A stretch of DNA of 64,000 nt from Pseudomonas promysalinigenes (GTDB lineage: Bacteria > Pseudomonadota > Gammaproteobacteria > Pseudomonadales > Pseudomonadaceae): NCBI RefSeq assembly GCF_014269025.2, contig NZ_CP077094.1:4216001-4280000 (forward strand). The letters are read 5' to 3'. The stretch's first letter is position 1; each line of letters begins with the position of its first letter. The position numbers and the translations under genes were made by a program. This document shows positions 35,376 to 44,587 of the stretch, one piece after another. The notes below the pieces were generated by a model. It had not been told where the DNA came from. It saw only the letters and a program-made list of their open reading frames with translations, and made no database searches.

Positions 35376-36240
35376 GTCGCTAGTACCCATCGGCGAATTG
35401 GCCCGCCGAACTGGCGTTAACCCGGTCACTCTACGCGCATGGGAGCGCCGCTACGGCCTGCTCAAACCACAGCGCACGGCCAAAGGGCATCGCCTTTACG
35501 GGCCTGAACAGCTTGAACGGGTAAGGTCGATTCTGGCATGGCTTGAACGTGGGGCATCGGTCAGCCAAGTGATCGAGTTGCTGGACCACACGCCTGAGCA
35601 GGCGCCTGTGGGAGACTGGCAGCTCCGTCAACGGCAGCTGATCGACGCCATAGGCAGTCTGTCCCAGCGCTCACTTGATCAGCAACTCAATCAAGTCATG
35701 GCTCTTTACCCCGCTGTCACCTTATGTGAGCAATTGCTTTTGCCACTGCTGCGCGGGCTTGCAGTGCGCTGGCGCAGCCACTTCGATGCACGCCTTGAGC
35801 AGGTGTTCTTCAACACTTGGTTGCGCAGCAAGCTGGGCGCCCGCGTGTATCACGACAACCAATCGCTGCAAGGTGCGCCAGTGCTGCTTTGTGAAGACAG
35901 TGAGCGCCCGTTCGATCAAGGCCTGTGGCTATGCGCATGGCTATTGAGCAGCAACGGCGTCCCCGTGGAGGTGCTGGAACAGCCCGTGGCGGGCTCGCAG
36001 TTACTCCGTGCCGTGACCGCGCTACAGCCGCGAGCAGTGTTGTTTCACCTAGGCCCGCGCATCGATGCAGCGGCACTACTGAGTACCTTGCAACATATCA
36101 GCGGGCCCAAGCTGCTGGGCGGCGCAACCATCGCTCTGCATCAGGCACAACTGAACGCTTTCGGTTTGCCCGATCTCTATTTGTTCGATACACCGCAGGC
36201 GGCATTGCGAGCGCTGCTTGACGATAATCGCCTCCAGTAA
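35365..36240 (+). CDS. MerR family regulator, class II LitR type
   Basis: A 291-residue transcription factor. The N-terminal MerR helix-turn-helix is IGELARRTGVNPVTLRAWER with RRYGLLKPQRTAKGHRLYG as the wing. The C-terminal 200 residues resemble the B12-binding region of CarH/LitR but contain no E/DxHxxG cobalamin motif, as in class II LitR proteins. From memory, class II LitR of P. putida acts with LOV-domain photoreceptors in light-induced expression. It overlaps the TudS gene by 11 bases, so translation is coupled. Autoregulation through the dyads upstream is likely. Confidence 0.88.
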   Translation: MLSESLVPIGELARRTGVNPVTLRAWERRYGLLKPQRTAKGHRLYGPEQLERVRSILAWLERGASVSQVIELLDHTPEQAPVGDWQLRQRQLIDAIGSLSQRSLDQQLNQVMALYPAVTLCEQLLLPLLRGLAVRWRSHFDARLEQVFFNTWLRSKLGARVYHDNQSLQGAPVLLCEDSERPFDQGLWLCAWLLSSNGVPVEVLEQPVAGSQLLRAVTALQPRAVLFHLGPRIDAAALLSTLQHISGPKLLGGATIALHQAQLNAFGLPDLYLFDTPQAALRALLDDNRLQ

Positions 36241-36253
36241 AAACGAGTACTCA

Positions 36254-37681
36254 ATGCAACTGATCTGGCTACGCAGCGACTTGCGCATTACTGACAACTC
36301 CGCCCTCAGCGCCGCCTGCGAGCGCGGCCCTACCGTAGCCGTGTGGCTGGCAAGCCCCGGCCAATGGCAGGCTCACGATGACGCCGCCTGCAAGGTCGAC
36401 TTCTGGTTGCGCAATCTGCGCCAACTGCGCCAGTCCCTTGAGCAGCTGAACATCCCTCTGTTGGTGCGCAAGATCGACACTTGGGAGCAGGTGCCGGCTA
36501 CGCTGCTCGACATTTGCCGTAAGCACGACATCAAGGCTGTGCATTGGAACGAAGAATATGGCATCAACGAAGCGCTTCGTGATGACGCCACCCGCACGCA
36601 GCTTGAGAAGGCTGGTGTGCAGGCCCACAGCTATCTCGACCAGTTGTTCTTCAGGCCCGGCACTATCCTTACCCGCAGCGGCGATTATTTCCAAGTATTC
36701 AGCCAGTTCAAGAAAGTCTGTCTTGAACACCTGCACCGCAGCCTGCCGTCGCTAGCCAGCCGGGTGAAAAAGCAACGCCCGCTGGATATCGCCAGTGACC
36801 CGATCCCACAACACATCGAGGGGTTCGATAAACCTCCTCGCACACTGAGCGATCAATGGCCTGCCGGTGAGGATGAGGCGCAGACCCGCCTAACGCGCTT
36901 TGTCGATGAAACCATCGACGATTACGAACAACTGCGTGACCTTCCGGCCAAACCGGGTACCAGCCAACTGTCCGCCTACCTGGCCGCAGGTGTGATCTCG
37001 CCAAGGCAATGCCTGCATGCTGCCCTGGGGAGCAACCGTGGCGAATTCGACAGCGGCAGCCGCGGGGTACAAACCTGGATCAATGAACTGATCTGGCGGG
37101 AGTTCTACAAGCATATCCTGACCGGTTATCCACAGGTCTCCAGGCACCGCGCCTTCCGTGCACAGACCGAGGCCCTGCCGTGGCGCAATGCCCCTGATGA
37201 TCTGAAGGCCTGGCAGGAAGGCCGTACCGGCTTCCCGATCATCGATGCGGCCATGCGCCAGCTGTTGCATACCGGCTGGATGCACAATCGCTTGCGTATG
37301 ATCGTCGCCATGTTCTTGACCAAGAACCTCTTGATCGACTGGCGCTTGGGCGAACGTCACTTCATGCGTCACCTGATTGATGGCGACCTGGCTGCCAACA
37401 ATGGTGGCTGGCAATGGAGCGCTTCGACCGGAACCGATTCAGTGCCCTATTTTCGGATCTTCAACCCCATCTCCCAGTCAGAGCGATTCGACCCTGATGG
37501 CCGTTTCATTCGGCATTGGCTGCCAGAGTTAAAGCACCTTGATGAAAAAAACATTCACGACCCAGTGAAATGCTCGGATCTTTTTGCTAATAACGCTTAT
37601 CACAGTCCTATAGTCGATCTGGCAAGCAGTCGCCAACGTGCATTGGAAGCCTTCAAAGGCCTACCACGTCGGCAGAAATAG
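36254..37681 (+). CDS. phr: Deoxyribodipyrimidine photo-lyase
   Basis: A 475-residue class I CPD photolyase repairing UV cyclobutane dimers with blue light. Residues 1-130 form the antenna-cofactor domain (MQLIWLRSDLRITDNSAL). The FAD domain contains GTSQLSAYLAAGVISPRQ, WINELIWREFYKHILTGYP and TGWMHNRLRMIVAMFLTKNL, with GGWQWSASTGTDSVPYFRIF as the classic FAD and Trp-electron-transfer block. A longer frame starts at 36218, but MQLIWLRSD is the family N-terminus, so ATG 36254 was chosen. It is third in the TudS-litR-phr operon, and the SDR gene follows after 11 bases. Confidence 0.95.
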   Translation: MQLIWLRSDLRITDNSALSAACERGPTVAVWLASPGQWQAHDDAACKVDFWLRNLRQLRQSLEQLNIPLLVRKIDTWEQVPATLLDICRKHDIKAVHWNEEYGINEALRDDATRTQLEKAGVQAHSYLDQLFFRPGTILTRSGDYFQVFSQFKKVCLEHLHRSLPSLASRVKKQRPLDIASDPIPQHIEGFDKPPRTLSDQWPAGEDEAQTRLTRFVDETIDDYEQLRDLPAKPGTSQLSAYLAAGVISPRQCLHAALGSNRGEFDSGSRGVQTWINELIWREFYKHILTGYPQVSRHRAFRAQTEALPWRNAPDDLKAWQEGRTGFPIIDAAMRQLLHTGWMHNRLRMIVAMFLTKNLLIDWRLGERHFMRHLIDGDLAANNGGWQWSASTGTDSVPYFRIFNPISQSERFDPDGRFIRHWLPELKHLDEKNIHDPVKCSDLFANNAYHSPIVDLASSRQRALEAFKGLPRRQK

Positions 37682-37692
37682 AGGGCAGTATC

Positions 37693-38391
37693 TTGAATGA
37701 CTCGCGTAGTTTCTGGATTACGGGGGCCGGTAATGGACTGGGTTTGGCCTTGGTGGAAAGGTTGCTCGAAAACGGGCACCGAGTCGCCGCAAGTGGCAAG
37801 GAATGCGACGCTTTGGATGCATTGGGCATGCGACATGGCAGCCAGTTGTTGAGGCTGCCCTGGCAATTGCATGAAGAAGGCCAAGCTAGCCGTGCAACTG
37901 AGCAGATTTGTCACGCATGGTGCTCGCTTGACGTGCTGATCATCAATGCAGGTACCAGTGACTATTTAGCCGCTAGCGTGCCTGACGATCAGGTATTGGA
38001 AACCATCGTCAATGACAATCAGCTGGCAACCGAGCATTGCCTCAACAGTGCTTTGCCATTGCTCAAGCAGGGGTATCAGCCGCAAGTCATGGTGGTCTTC
38101 AATCGCTATTCAGCCTTGCAGCTGTATTCGCCTACTCAGGTGACGTCAGGCTGGAACAGTGCAGTGCAATGGTCGCGGGAACAGCGCCCAAATCTGAAGA
38201 GCCAAGGGATTGATCTGACTGTGGTGGCGCCCCAGTCGTTGAAGACGCCGGTGACGCCCGTCAAGGCGGCTCCGAGTGAATGGACACCGCAGAGTGCAGC
38301 GGATGAGCTGCTGACCCGTCTGCCGCTACGCGAACCGGAGCTGGTGTTGGAGGTTATGGACATCAGCAGCTTGTGGCCGTTGTCACGTTGA
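37693..38391 (+). CDS. Degenerate short-chain dehydrogenase/reductase family protein
   Basis: A 232-residue SDR. The cofactor loop TGAGNGLGLALVERLLENG is intact, and NAG in LIINAGTSDYL is present. The catalytic region reads NRYSALQLYSPTQVTSGW: the Tyr is not followed by Lys at +4 (Gln instead), so oxidoreductase activity is doubtful. It begins with TTG at 37693, supported by AGGGC 6 bases upstream; the nearby ATG is out of frame. It is the last gene of the photolyase operon, which suggests a structural or redox role linked to the light response. Confidence 0.82.
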   Translation: MNDSRSFWITGAGNGLGLALVERLLENGHRVAASGKECDALDALGMRHGSQLLRLPWQLHEEGQASRATEQICHAWCSLDVLIINAGTSDYLAASVPDDQVLETIVNDNQLATEHCLNSALPLLKQGYQPQVMVVFNRYSALQLYSPTQVTSGWNSAVQWSREQRPNLKSQGIDLTVVAPQSLKTPVTPVKAAPSEWTPQSAADELLTRLPLREPELVLEVMDISSLWPLSR

Positions 38392-38407
38392 CTGATGACT
38401 TACCGAG

Positions 38408-38446
38408 CCTGGCGCTGCCGCCTACATTGTAAGCGGCAGCGCCAGG
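38408..38446. terminator. Terminator between photolyase operon and pagL-like gene
   Basis: CCTGGCGCTGCCGC (38408-38421) and its exact complement (38433-38446) form a 14-base stem with an 11-base loop. It ends both convergent units. There is no long T tract, yet stem strength and location are persuasive. Confidence 0.72.
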
Positions 38447-38456
38447 ACGAAATCGG

Positions 38457-38975
38457 TCAGAGCGCCATGCGGTAATGCAGGCTGTAGCTCTCGACACCGT
38501 CGTTGGGCTGCTTGATGCCAGCGTTGGAATAATGAATCGCCCTCACCCCAACCTCGTGCCCGCCGGCAAAGCGCAGGCCGAAGCCTACCCGATCTTCGAA
38601 ATTGAAGGATGAACCGAGGTTGTTGCTTTCAATCTCCGTGCTGGAGAACGCCGCAACACCGATACCCGCCTCGATGTAGGGTTTGACCGACTGCCCTGCA
38701 AACTCGTAAACGAACACTGGCGAGAAAGACAGGCTGTGGTTACTGGCAGTTTCATCGCCCTGCCAGTAGGTGTAGGCCCCGTCCCAATAACCCGTTAGCC
38801 GACCCACACTGCTCTGCCACCAGCTTTTGTCCCAGTTGGACTGCAACCCCAGACGATAGACCATGGTGGAGTCACCGGTCTGCCCAACCGAAAGCGAGAC
38901 ATCGGCAGCTTGTGCCACCACTACATGTCCCAGGGCCAGGGCGGCAGCCGCCGCCAAACCGAGCAGTCGCTTCAT
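38457..38975 (-). CDS. Lipid A 3-O-deacylase, PagL family
   Basis: A 172-residue outer-membrane beta-barrel enzyme removing the 3-O acyl chain from lipid A. The signal peptide is MKRLLGLAAAAALALGHVVVAQAA. The catalytic triad seems complete: His148 and Ser150 in AIHYSNAGIKQPNDG and Glu162. It ends in YRMAL. The start was fixed by AAGGAAGG: it lies 9 bases before ATG 38973-38975, while the earlier ATG at 38984 abuts it. It is divergent from nothing nearby and probably responds to envelope stress. Confidence 0.88.
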   Translation of the reverse strand: MKRLLGLAAAAALALGHVVVAQAADVSLSVGQTGDSTMVYRLGLQSNWDKSWWQSSVGRLTGYWDGAYTYWQGDETASNHSLSFSPVFVYEFAGQSVKPYIEAGIGVAAFSSTEIESNNLGSSFNFEDRVGFGLRFAGGHEVGVRAIHYSNAGIKQPNDGVESYSLHYRMAL

Positions 38976-39080
38976 CAAAAACATCCTTCCTTTCATACCG
39001 TTATTAGTATCCACCTGCCATCAGGCACCTGGATAGAAAGCGGGATTGGTACGATAGTTCAGGTGTTCTTCACATTTTTT

Positions 39081-39878
39081 TTACAAAGTGAAACATTCCA
39101 CCCGATCAGATGGCTGCCAGAGCACGGGCAGGACTCGCTTGAGTGCCAATGGATCACCGCTGCTCCAGAAGCTTGCCTCTCGGGAAGGCCCATCAGCTAA
39201 AAGCGCCTGGGCTGCCAACAACCTCTGCAACTGGCGGGCTACTGCAGCACCGGTATCGATGATGGCCACGTCAGCGGGCACCATCTGGGTCAACAGTGGG
39301 CGTAGGAAGGGGTAATGGGTACAACCCAGGATCAAGGTATCGCAGCCTGCGGCCAACAAGGGCTGCACGTAACCCAGCAGCAATTGACGCAACTGCGGGC
39401 TGGTCAGGTCGCCGGTTTCGATCCGCTCCACAAGCCCTGGGCAAGGCTGGGTGATGACCTGAACGTCTGTGGCGAAACGATCGAGTAAAGCGGCGAACTT
39501 GGCACTCTGCAGGGTGCCAGTGGTAGCCAGCACACCCACTACACCGGAGCGGGTAGCGGCCGCGGCAGGCTTGACGGCAGGCTCCATGCCGACCAATGGC
39601 CAGTGCGGGTACAACTCGCGCAAATCGGCGACCGCGGCCACTGTGGCAGTGTTGCACGCCAGCACCATTGCCTTGGCCCCTTGGGCCTGAAAGAACTCGG
39701 CAATCCGTCGGCAGCGCTGGCGAATGTAGTCTGGGGACTTCTCGCCATATGGCACATGACCACAATCGGCCACGTAAAGCAGCGACTCATTGGGCAGCAA
39801 GCGCTGAATCTCGGCGAGCACCGACAACCCGCCGACCCCCGAATCCATCACGCCGACCGGCGCCGAACGCTCAACCAT
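39081..39878 (-). CDS. murI: Glutamate racemase
   Basis: A 265-residue enzyme providing D-glutamate for peptidoglycan. Both catalytic cysteines are present, in [10 protein letters not shown] (Cys75) and LGCTHYPFL, with [11 protein letters not shown] holding the first Asp. It overlaps the moeB-like gene by 8 bases. The upstream frame reads into that gene, so MVERSAPVG at 39878 is taken. It is the last gene of the hemA-prfA-prmC-moeB-murI stack. Confidence 0.95.
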   Translation of the reverse strand: MVERSAPVGVMDSGVGGLSVLAEIQRLLPNESLLYVADCGHVPYGEKSPDYIRQRCRRIAEFFQAQGAKAMVLACNTATVAAVADLRELYPHWPLVGMEPAVKPAAAATRSGVVGVLATTGTLQSAKFAALLDRFATDVQVITQPCPGLVERIETGDLTSPQLRQLLLGYVQPLLAAGCDTLILGCTHYPFLRPLLTQMVPADVAIIDTGAAVARQLQRLLAAQALLADGPSREASFWSSGDPLALKRVLPVLWQPSDRVECFTL

Positions 39879-40626
39879 CGCGCTTGGCGCACACGGCGCA
39901 GGCCGGGTCACGCTTGACCCGCAGCTCACGCAAGCGCGTGCCAAGGGCATCGATCAACAGCAGCCGGCCGACCAGCGGTTCGCCAAACCCGGCGAGCAGT
40001 TTCATCGCCTCCAGCGCTTGCAGGCTACCCACCAGCCCTACCAGCGGCCCGATCACACCCGCTTCGCTACAGGTCAGCTCGTCTTCGCTACCGTGCCCGT
40101 AAAGGCAGTGGTAGCAAGGGCTGTAGTCACGCCGTGGGTCGAACACCGACAACTGGCCTTCCAGGCGAATGGCTGCACCACTGACCAACGGCTTGCCAGT
40201 GGCGAAGCAAGCGGCATTGACCGCCTCGCGCGTGGCGAAATTGTCGGAGCAGTCCAGCACCAGGTCGACACCTGCAACCGCCGCAGCCAAAGAGTCCACA
40301 TCCAATGCTTCACGGTGGGCGACAAGCGTGACTTCAGGGTTGATCGCCCGCAGGCGCTGCAGCGCCGAATCGACCTTGCTCATACCTACGCTGTCACTGT
40401 CATGGATGACCTGACGTTGCAGGTTGGTCAGGTCGACCGTGTCGAAGTCAGCCAGGTGAAGCTCCCCCACCCCTGCGGCTGCCAGGTACAGCGCCACGGG
40501 CGAGCCAAGGCCACCGAGGCCGACGATCAGCGCCTTGCTGCGCTTGAGCCGCAATTGCCCATCGATATCGACCTGGGCCAGCAAGATCTGGCGGCTGTAC
40601 CGCAACAATTCCTGATCGGTCAGCAT
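39871..40626 (-). CDS. moeB: MoeB/ThiF family adenylyltransferase
   Basis: A 251-residue E1-like enzyme that adenylates the C-terminal Gly-Gly of MoaD (or ThiS). The nucleotide-binding motif is [19 protein letters not shown], and the adenylate contact region is [21 protein letters not shown] and CAVC at the C-terminus form the structural Zn site. It overlaps prmC by 7 bases and murI by 8 bases, so it lies within a translationally coupled stack. ThiF in thiamine synthesis is the alternative assignment. Confidence 0.88.
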   Translation of the reverse strand: MLTDQELLRYSRQILLAQVDIDGQLRLKRSKALIVGLGGLGSPVALYLAAAGVGELHLADFDTVDLTNLQRQVIHDSDSVGMSKVDSALQRLRAINPEVTLVAHREALDVDSLAAAVAGVDLVLDCSDNFATREAVNAACFATGKPLVSGAAIRLEGQLSVFDPRRDYSPCYHCLYGHGSEDELTCSEAGVIGPLVGLVGSLQALEAMKLLAGFGEPLVGRLLLIDALGTRLRELRVKRDPACAVCAKRDG

Positions 40627-41450
40627 GGCAGGCGCCCCAGTGAAATTCGCTCATGGCCGCCAAGGTCTTTGCGGCTGGTCACCTCGGTGAAGCCGTTGGC
40701 CTCGAGCAGGGCACGCACGTCGCCAGCCTGGTCGTAGCCGTGTTCAAGCAGCAGCCAACCACCGGGCAATAGGTGCTCCGGAGCCTGGGCGGCGATCGCT
40801 CGCAGGTCATCGAGGCCGTCGTTACCGGCTACCAGTGCACTGCTAGGCTCGAAACGCACGTCCCCTTCGGCCAGATGCGGGTCTTGGGCGCGGATATACG
40901 GTGGGTTGCTGAGGATCAAGTCAAAGCGCTGCCCGGCCAGATGGCTGAACCAGTGGCTTTTGAGGATCTGAACGTTGCCCAGGCCCAGGCGCTGGCGATT
41001 GCGCTCTGCCAGGGCCACGGCCTCATCGATGCGGTCCACGGCCGTCACCTGCCAGGCCGGGCGATCGCTGGCCAATGCCAACGCGATGGCGCCAGTACCG
41101 GTGCCCAAGTCGAGCACCTTGGCCGGCGACGCAGGCTGCAGCTCCAGGGCTGTCTCGACCAGCAGCTCGGTATCCGGGCGCGGTATCAGAGTGTGCGGCG
41201 CCACTTCCAGGTCAAGCTTCCAGAAGCCCTGCTGCCCAAGAATGTAGGCCACAGGCTCACCAGCACGGCGGCGCTGCAGGTAGCCGGCGTAGGTCTGGGC
41301 ATCTTCGCTGCTGACAATCCGCTCAGGCCAGGTATGCAGAAAGCTGCGAGACTTGCCGATGGCGGCAGCCAGCAGCAGCTCGGCGTCCAGGCGTTCGCTG
41401 GGCGATTCGGGTAGCTGCGCGTTGCGCAGTAGGCTGGCAATGATGGTCAT
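40620..41450 (-). CDS. prmC: Peptide chain release factor N5-glutamine methyltransferase
   Basis: A 276-residue SAM-dependent methyltransferase modifying the GGQ glutamine of release factors. The SAM motif is VLDLGTGTGAIALALAS, and the catalytic NPPY is in DLILSNPPYIRAQDPHL. The N-terminal helical domain is about 1-80. Its start overlaps the prfA stop by one base (TGATG); substrate and enzyme are thus coupled. It was previously named HemK. Confidence 0.95.
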   Translation of the reverse strand: MTIIASLLRNAQLPESPSERLDAELLLAAAIGKSRSFLHTWPERIVSSEDAQTYAGYLQRRRAGEPVAYILGQQGFWKLDLEVAPHTLIPRPDTELLVETALELQPASPAKVLDLGTGTGAIALALASDRPAWQVTAVDRIDEAVALAERNRQRLGLGNVQILKSHWFSHLAGQRFDLILSNPPYIRAQDPHLAEGDVRFEPSSALVAGNDGLDDLRAIAAQAPEHLLPGGWLLLEHGYDQAGDVRALLEANGFTEVTSRKDLGGHERISLGRLPC

Positions 41451-42532
41451 CAGTCCCCCAGCGCCGCCAGTTGGTCGGCCTGGTATTCGGCCAGCAAGGG
41501 TTCGATCACGGCTTCCACGCCTCCGGCGAGGATGTCGTCGAGCGAGTACAGGGTCAGGTTGATGCGGTGATCGGTTACCCGCCCCTGTGGATAATTGTAG
41601 GTGCGGATGCGTTCGGAGCGGTCACCGGAACCGACCAGCAGCTTGCGCTCGCTGGCAATGGCGTTTTGCGCGGCGCTAGTCTGCATGTCATTGAGCTTGG
41701 CAGACAGCCATGACAGGGCGCGGGCACGGTTCTTGTGCTGCGACCGCTCCTCTTGGCACTCGACCACGATGCCAGTCGGCAAGTGGGTAATGCGGATCGC
41801 CGAATCGGTCTTGTTCACGTGCTGGCCGCCAGCGCCCGAGGCACGGTAAGTGTCCACCCGCAGGTCTGCCGGGTTGATCTCGATGGCCGCTTGCTCATCC
41901 GGTTCGGGCAATACCGCCACGGTGCAGGCCGAGGTATGGATGCGGCCCTGGGATTCGGTTTCCGGCACGCGCTGAACACGGTGCGCGCCGGATTCGAACT
42001 TCAGTTTGCCGTACACATTTTCGCCTTCGACGCGGGCGATGATTTCTTTGTAGCCGCCGTGCTCGCCTTCGTTCTCGGAAAGGATCTCCAAACGCCAGCC
42101 GCGCTTTTCGGCATAACGCGAGTACATGCGGAACAAGTCGCCGGAGAAGATCGCCGCCTCGTCGCCGCCAGTGCCTGCGCGGATCTCGAGGAACACGTTG
42201 CGACCATCGTTGGGGTCCTTGGGCAGCAGCATGCGCTGCAGGTTGGACTCCAGCCCGAGCAGTTGCTCCTTGGCCTCACGCACCTCTTCGGCGGCCATTT
42301 CGCGCAGGTCTGGGTCGGCGTCCTTGAGCAGCGCCTGGGCGCCTTCAAGGTCGTCCTGCACCTTGCGCCACTCTTTATACGCGGCGTACACCGGTTCCAC
42401 TTCTGCATATTCGCGGGAATAGGCGCGGAAACGAGTCTGGTCGGAAATGACTTCGGCATCACCGAGCAGCGCGGTGAGTTCCTCGAAGCGGTCCTGGAGA
42501 ATCTCCAGTTTATTGAGCAGCGACGCTTTCAT
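41450..42532 (-). CDS. prfA: Peptide chain release factor 1
   Basis: A 360-residue RF1 reading UAA and UAG. The GGQ motif is in [18 protein letters not shown], where the Gln is the PrmC target. The anticodon-like tripeptide is PET in [12 protein letters not shown] (PAT in E. coli). Its ATG overlaps the hemA TGA (ATGA), so it is translated by coupling. This gene order (hemA, prfA, prmC) is conserved in proteobacteria. Confidence 0.97.
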   Translation of the reverse strand: MKASLLNKLEILQDRFEELTALLGDAEVISDQTRFRAYSREYAEVEPVYAAYKEWRKVQDDLEGAQALLKDADPDLREMAAEEVREAKEQLLGLESNLQRMLLPKDPNDGRNVFLEIRAGTGGDEAAIFSGDLFRMYSRYAEKRGWRLEILSENEGEHGGYKEIIARVEGENVYGKLKFESGAHRVQRVPETESQGRIHTSACTVAVLPEPDEQAAIEINPADLRVDTYRASGAGGQHVNKTDSAIRITHLPTGIVVECQEERSQHKNRARALSWLSAKLNDMQTSAAQNAIASERKLLVGSGDRSERIRTYNYPQGRVTDHRINLTLYSLDDILAGGVEAVIEPLLAEYQADQLAALGD

Positions 42533-43806
42533 TGCGGGGATTTGTCCGTCGAGCCCTCGTTGAGGGCAAAGAGTTCCTGGGCCATGGCCAGCGCATCGAG
42601 GCGGCCCTCGGCCGAGAGCTTTTTCAACTGCACGCTAGGCGCATGTAGGAGTTTGTTGGTCAGGCCCCGGGCCAATTGCGCCAGTACATCTTCGGGGTTG
42701 CCGCCGTTGGCCAGCAGACGCTGGGCCTTTTGCAATTCTTCGTCACGCAGGCGCTCGCTTTGCTGACGGTAGGCACGCAGCACATCGACAGCGGCCAGTT
42801 CGCGCAACCGCAGCATGAAGTCTTCAGCGCCGACCGCAACCAGTTCTTCGGCCGCCTGGGCCGCGCCCTGGCGGCTCTTGAGGTTTTCCGCCACCACTTC
42901 GTGCAAGTCATCGACGGTGTAAAGGTACACATCGTCCAGCTCGGCCACTTGCGGCTCGATATCTCGCGGCACCGCGATGTCGACCATGAAGATCGGTTTG
43001 TGCCGGCGCTGCTTCAGCGCGCTTTCGACCGCGCCCTTGCCGAGTATCGGCAGCTGGCTGGCGGTGGAGCTGATGACGATATCACTGTTGGCCAGCTCCT
43101 GCGGGATGTCGGCCAACAGCACGGCGTGGGCACCGAACTGCTCGGCAAGAATGCTCGCCCGCTCCAGTGTCCGGTTGGCTACTACGATACGGCGCACGCC
43201 TTGTTCATGCAGGTGGCGAGCTACCAAGGTTATGGTTTCGCCAGCGCCTATCAGCAGGGCCTGGCTGCGGCCCAGGTCACTGAAGATCTGCTTGGCCAGG
43301 CTCACGGCGGCAAACGCCACCGACACAGGGTTTTCGCCGATAGCGGTGTCGGTGCGCACCTGCTTGGCAGCGCTGAACGTGGCCTGGAACAGGCGCCCAA
43401 GCAGCGGGCCGACAGTGCCGGCTTCGCGTGCCACCGCGTAGGCCGACTTCATCTGGCCGAGGATCTGCGGCTCGCCCAGCACTAGGGAGTCGAGCCCGGA
43501 AGCCACGCGCATCATGTGTTTCACCGCAGCGTGCTCTTCATGGATGTAGGCACTGGCGCGCAGCTCATCCAGGCTCAGCCGGTGATAGTCGGCCAGCCAT
43601 CGTAAAACCGCGTCGGCGGACAGGTGGTCCTGCTCTATATAGAGCTCACTGCGGTTGCAGGTCGACAGAATTGCCGCCTCTCGGCTGGCGGTCAGTCGGC
43701 AGAGCTGCTGCAGGGCATCTACCAGCTGCTCAGGGGTAAACGCCACGCGCTCGCGTACGTCTACCGAGGCAGTCTTATGGTTGATACCAAGTGCAAGAAA
43801 GGCCAT
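42529..43806 (-). CDS. hemA: Glutamyl-tRNA reductase
   Basis: A 425-residue enzyme making glutamate-1-semialdehyde from Glu-tRNA, the first committed step of heme synthesis. The catalytic Cys50 lies in [11 protein letters not shown], with the family N-terminus [21 protein letters not shown]. The NADPH site is [16 protein letters not shown], and the C-terminal dimerisation domain follows. ATG at 43804-43806 has GCAAGG upstream. It begins a five-gene overlapping stack, with its own promoter after the hairpin near 43910. Confidence 0.96.
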   Translation of the reverse strand: MAFLALGINHKTASVDVRERVAFTPEQLVDALQQLCRLTASREAAILSTCNRSELYIEQDHLSADAVLRWLADYHRLSLDELRASAYIHEEHAAVKHMMRVASGLDSLVLGEPQILGQMKSAYAVAREAGTVGPLLGRLFQATFSAAKQVRTDTAIGENPVSVAFAAVSLAKQIFSDLGRSQALLIGAGETITLVARHLHEQGVRRIVVANRTLERASILAEQFGAHAVLLADIPQELANSDIVISSTASQLPILGKGAVESALKQRRHKPIFMVDIAVPRDIEPQVAELDDVYLYTVDDLHEVVAENLKSRQGAAQAAEELVAVGAEDFMLRLRELAAVDVLRAYRQQSERLRDEELQKAQRLLANGGNPEDVLAQLARGLTNKLLHAPSVQLKKLSAEGRLDALAMAQELFALNEGSTDKSPQ

Positions 43807-43893
43807 GCAAGGTCGCTGGTTGTGACGAGAAGCCGATAATTGTCCTCTTTCGCAGGTTTTAGGACAACCACCGTTCGCTATTGTGCTAAAAGC

Positions 43894-43928
43894 AGCCCGG
43901 CCCGACGAACGCTCGCCGGGCCGGGGCT
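43894..43928 (-). terminator. Hairpin between the 113-residue gene and hemA
   Basis: CCCGGCCCG (43896-43904) and CGGGCCGGG (43917-43925) form a 9-base stem, with flanking AG and CT. On the minus strand it is followed by CTGCTTTTAG, so it could end transcription of the gene at 43956. TTGTCCT and AGGACAA at 43840-43846 and 43861-43867 form a further dyad just ahead of hemA. Confidence 0.55.
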
Positions 43929-43955
43929 AGTACCAGTGAACCCAGGCGCTTTGGC

Positions 43956-44297
43956 TTAAAGCGAGTTCGGGCCAACCTTCAGCGCCTTGAAGCTGAGCAG
44001 GCTACCGGCCTTCACCGCTTCTACCTGGGCAGTGATGGCATCTTTCACCACCGCTTCACCCAAGTCGGTGAGCTCCTGCTTCTTGATGTGCTCGACACTC
44101 AGGTGGAGCATGTGCAGTGCGACATCCATGGATTTCTGGAAAGCCAGCAGTGTGGTGTTCGGGCCCAGTTCTTCGATGACTTTTTCCCAGCGCCGATCCG
44201 ATTCGGCCTGAAGCGTCAGGAATTCCTGCATCGACACTTTGTGGTCCGCGTAGATGTTGGCGAGCAGTTCTTCGAGCGATTTGGAGATGGCAGACAT
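43956..44297 (-). CDS. Conserved hypothetical protein upstream of hemA
   Basis: A 113-residue all-helical protein with heptad-like leucines and no recognised domain: SISKSLEELLANIYADHKVS, WEKVIEELGPNTTLLAFQKS and MLHLSVEHIKKQELTDLGEA. There is no signal peptide. The ATG at 44295-44297 has AAGGA at 8-base spacing; a longer frame upstream is not supported. Codon usage is normal for this genome. It lies between the lipoprotein TPR gene (divergent) and hemA. Function unknown. Confidence 0.72.
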   Translation of the reverse strand: MSAISKSLEELLANIYADHKVSMQEFLTLQAESDRRWEKVIEELGPNTTLLAFQKSMDVALHMLHLSVEHIKKQELTDLGEAVVKDAITAQVEAVKAGSLLSFKALKVGPNSL

Positions 44298-44587
44298 GCC
44301 GGATTCCTTCAATGAGGGGTGAAAGATTCTCGAAACAGCCAAGGGCTTGCTCCAAGTGCATGTATGAATACGTCGTCCAGGGAACTCACCCCATAGGCGC
44401 ACTCGGCATTGGGCGCTGCAAATTCCTCACGGACCCGGCGTATTTTTTCCAACAGCTGTTTCGATCTGCACTTCTGCCCCCAGTGAGTGTCCGAGTCTTG
44501 CAATGAAACCGCGACCTTCGCAGGTGGGTTTGCCCCCGCGCTTGTGTCATCATGCTCCGACCGCCGGTTAGTCTTTGTAAGCCTTCT
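44298..44587. other. Intergenic region between divergent genes
   Basis: 290 bases with no credible gene. It presumably holds divergent promoters for the 113-residue gene and the TPR lipoprotein operon. The 115-codon minus-strand frame crossing it also runs into the TPR gene and has no features of a protein. Confidence 0.45.

Noticed and set aside
41735..42766. Plus-strand frame of 343 codons antisense to prfA and hemA
   Set aside because: The minus strand encodes RF1 with its GGQ motif and hemA with coupled start and stop.
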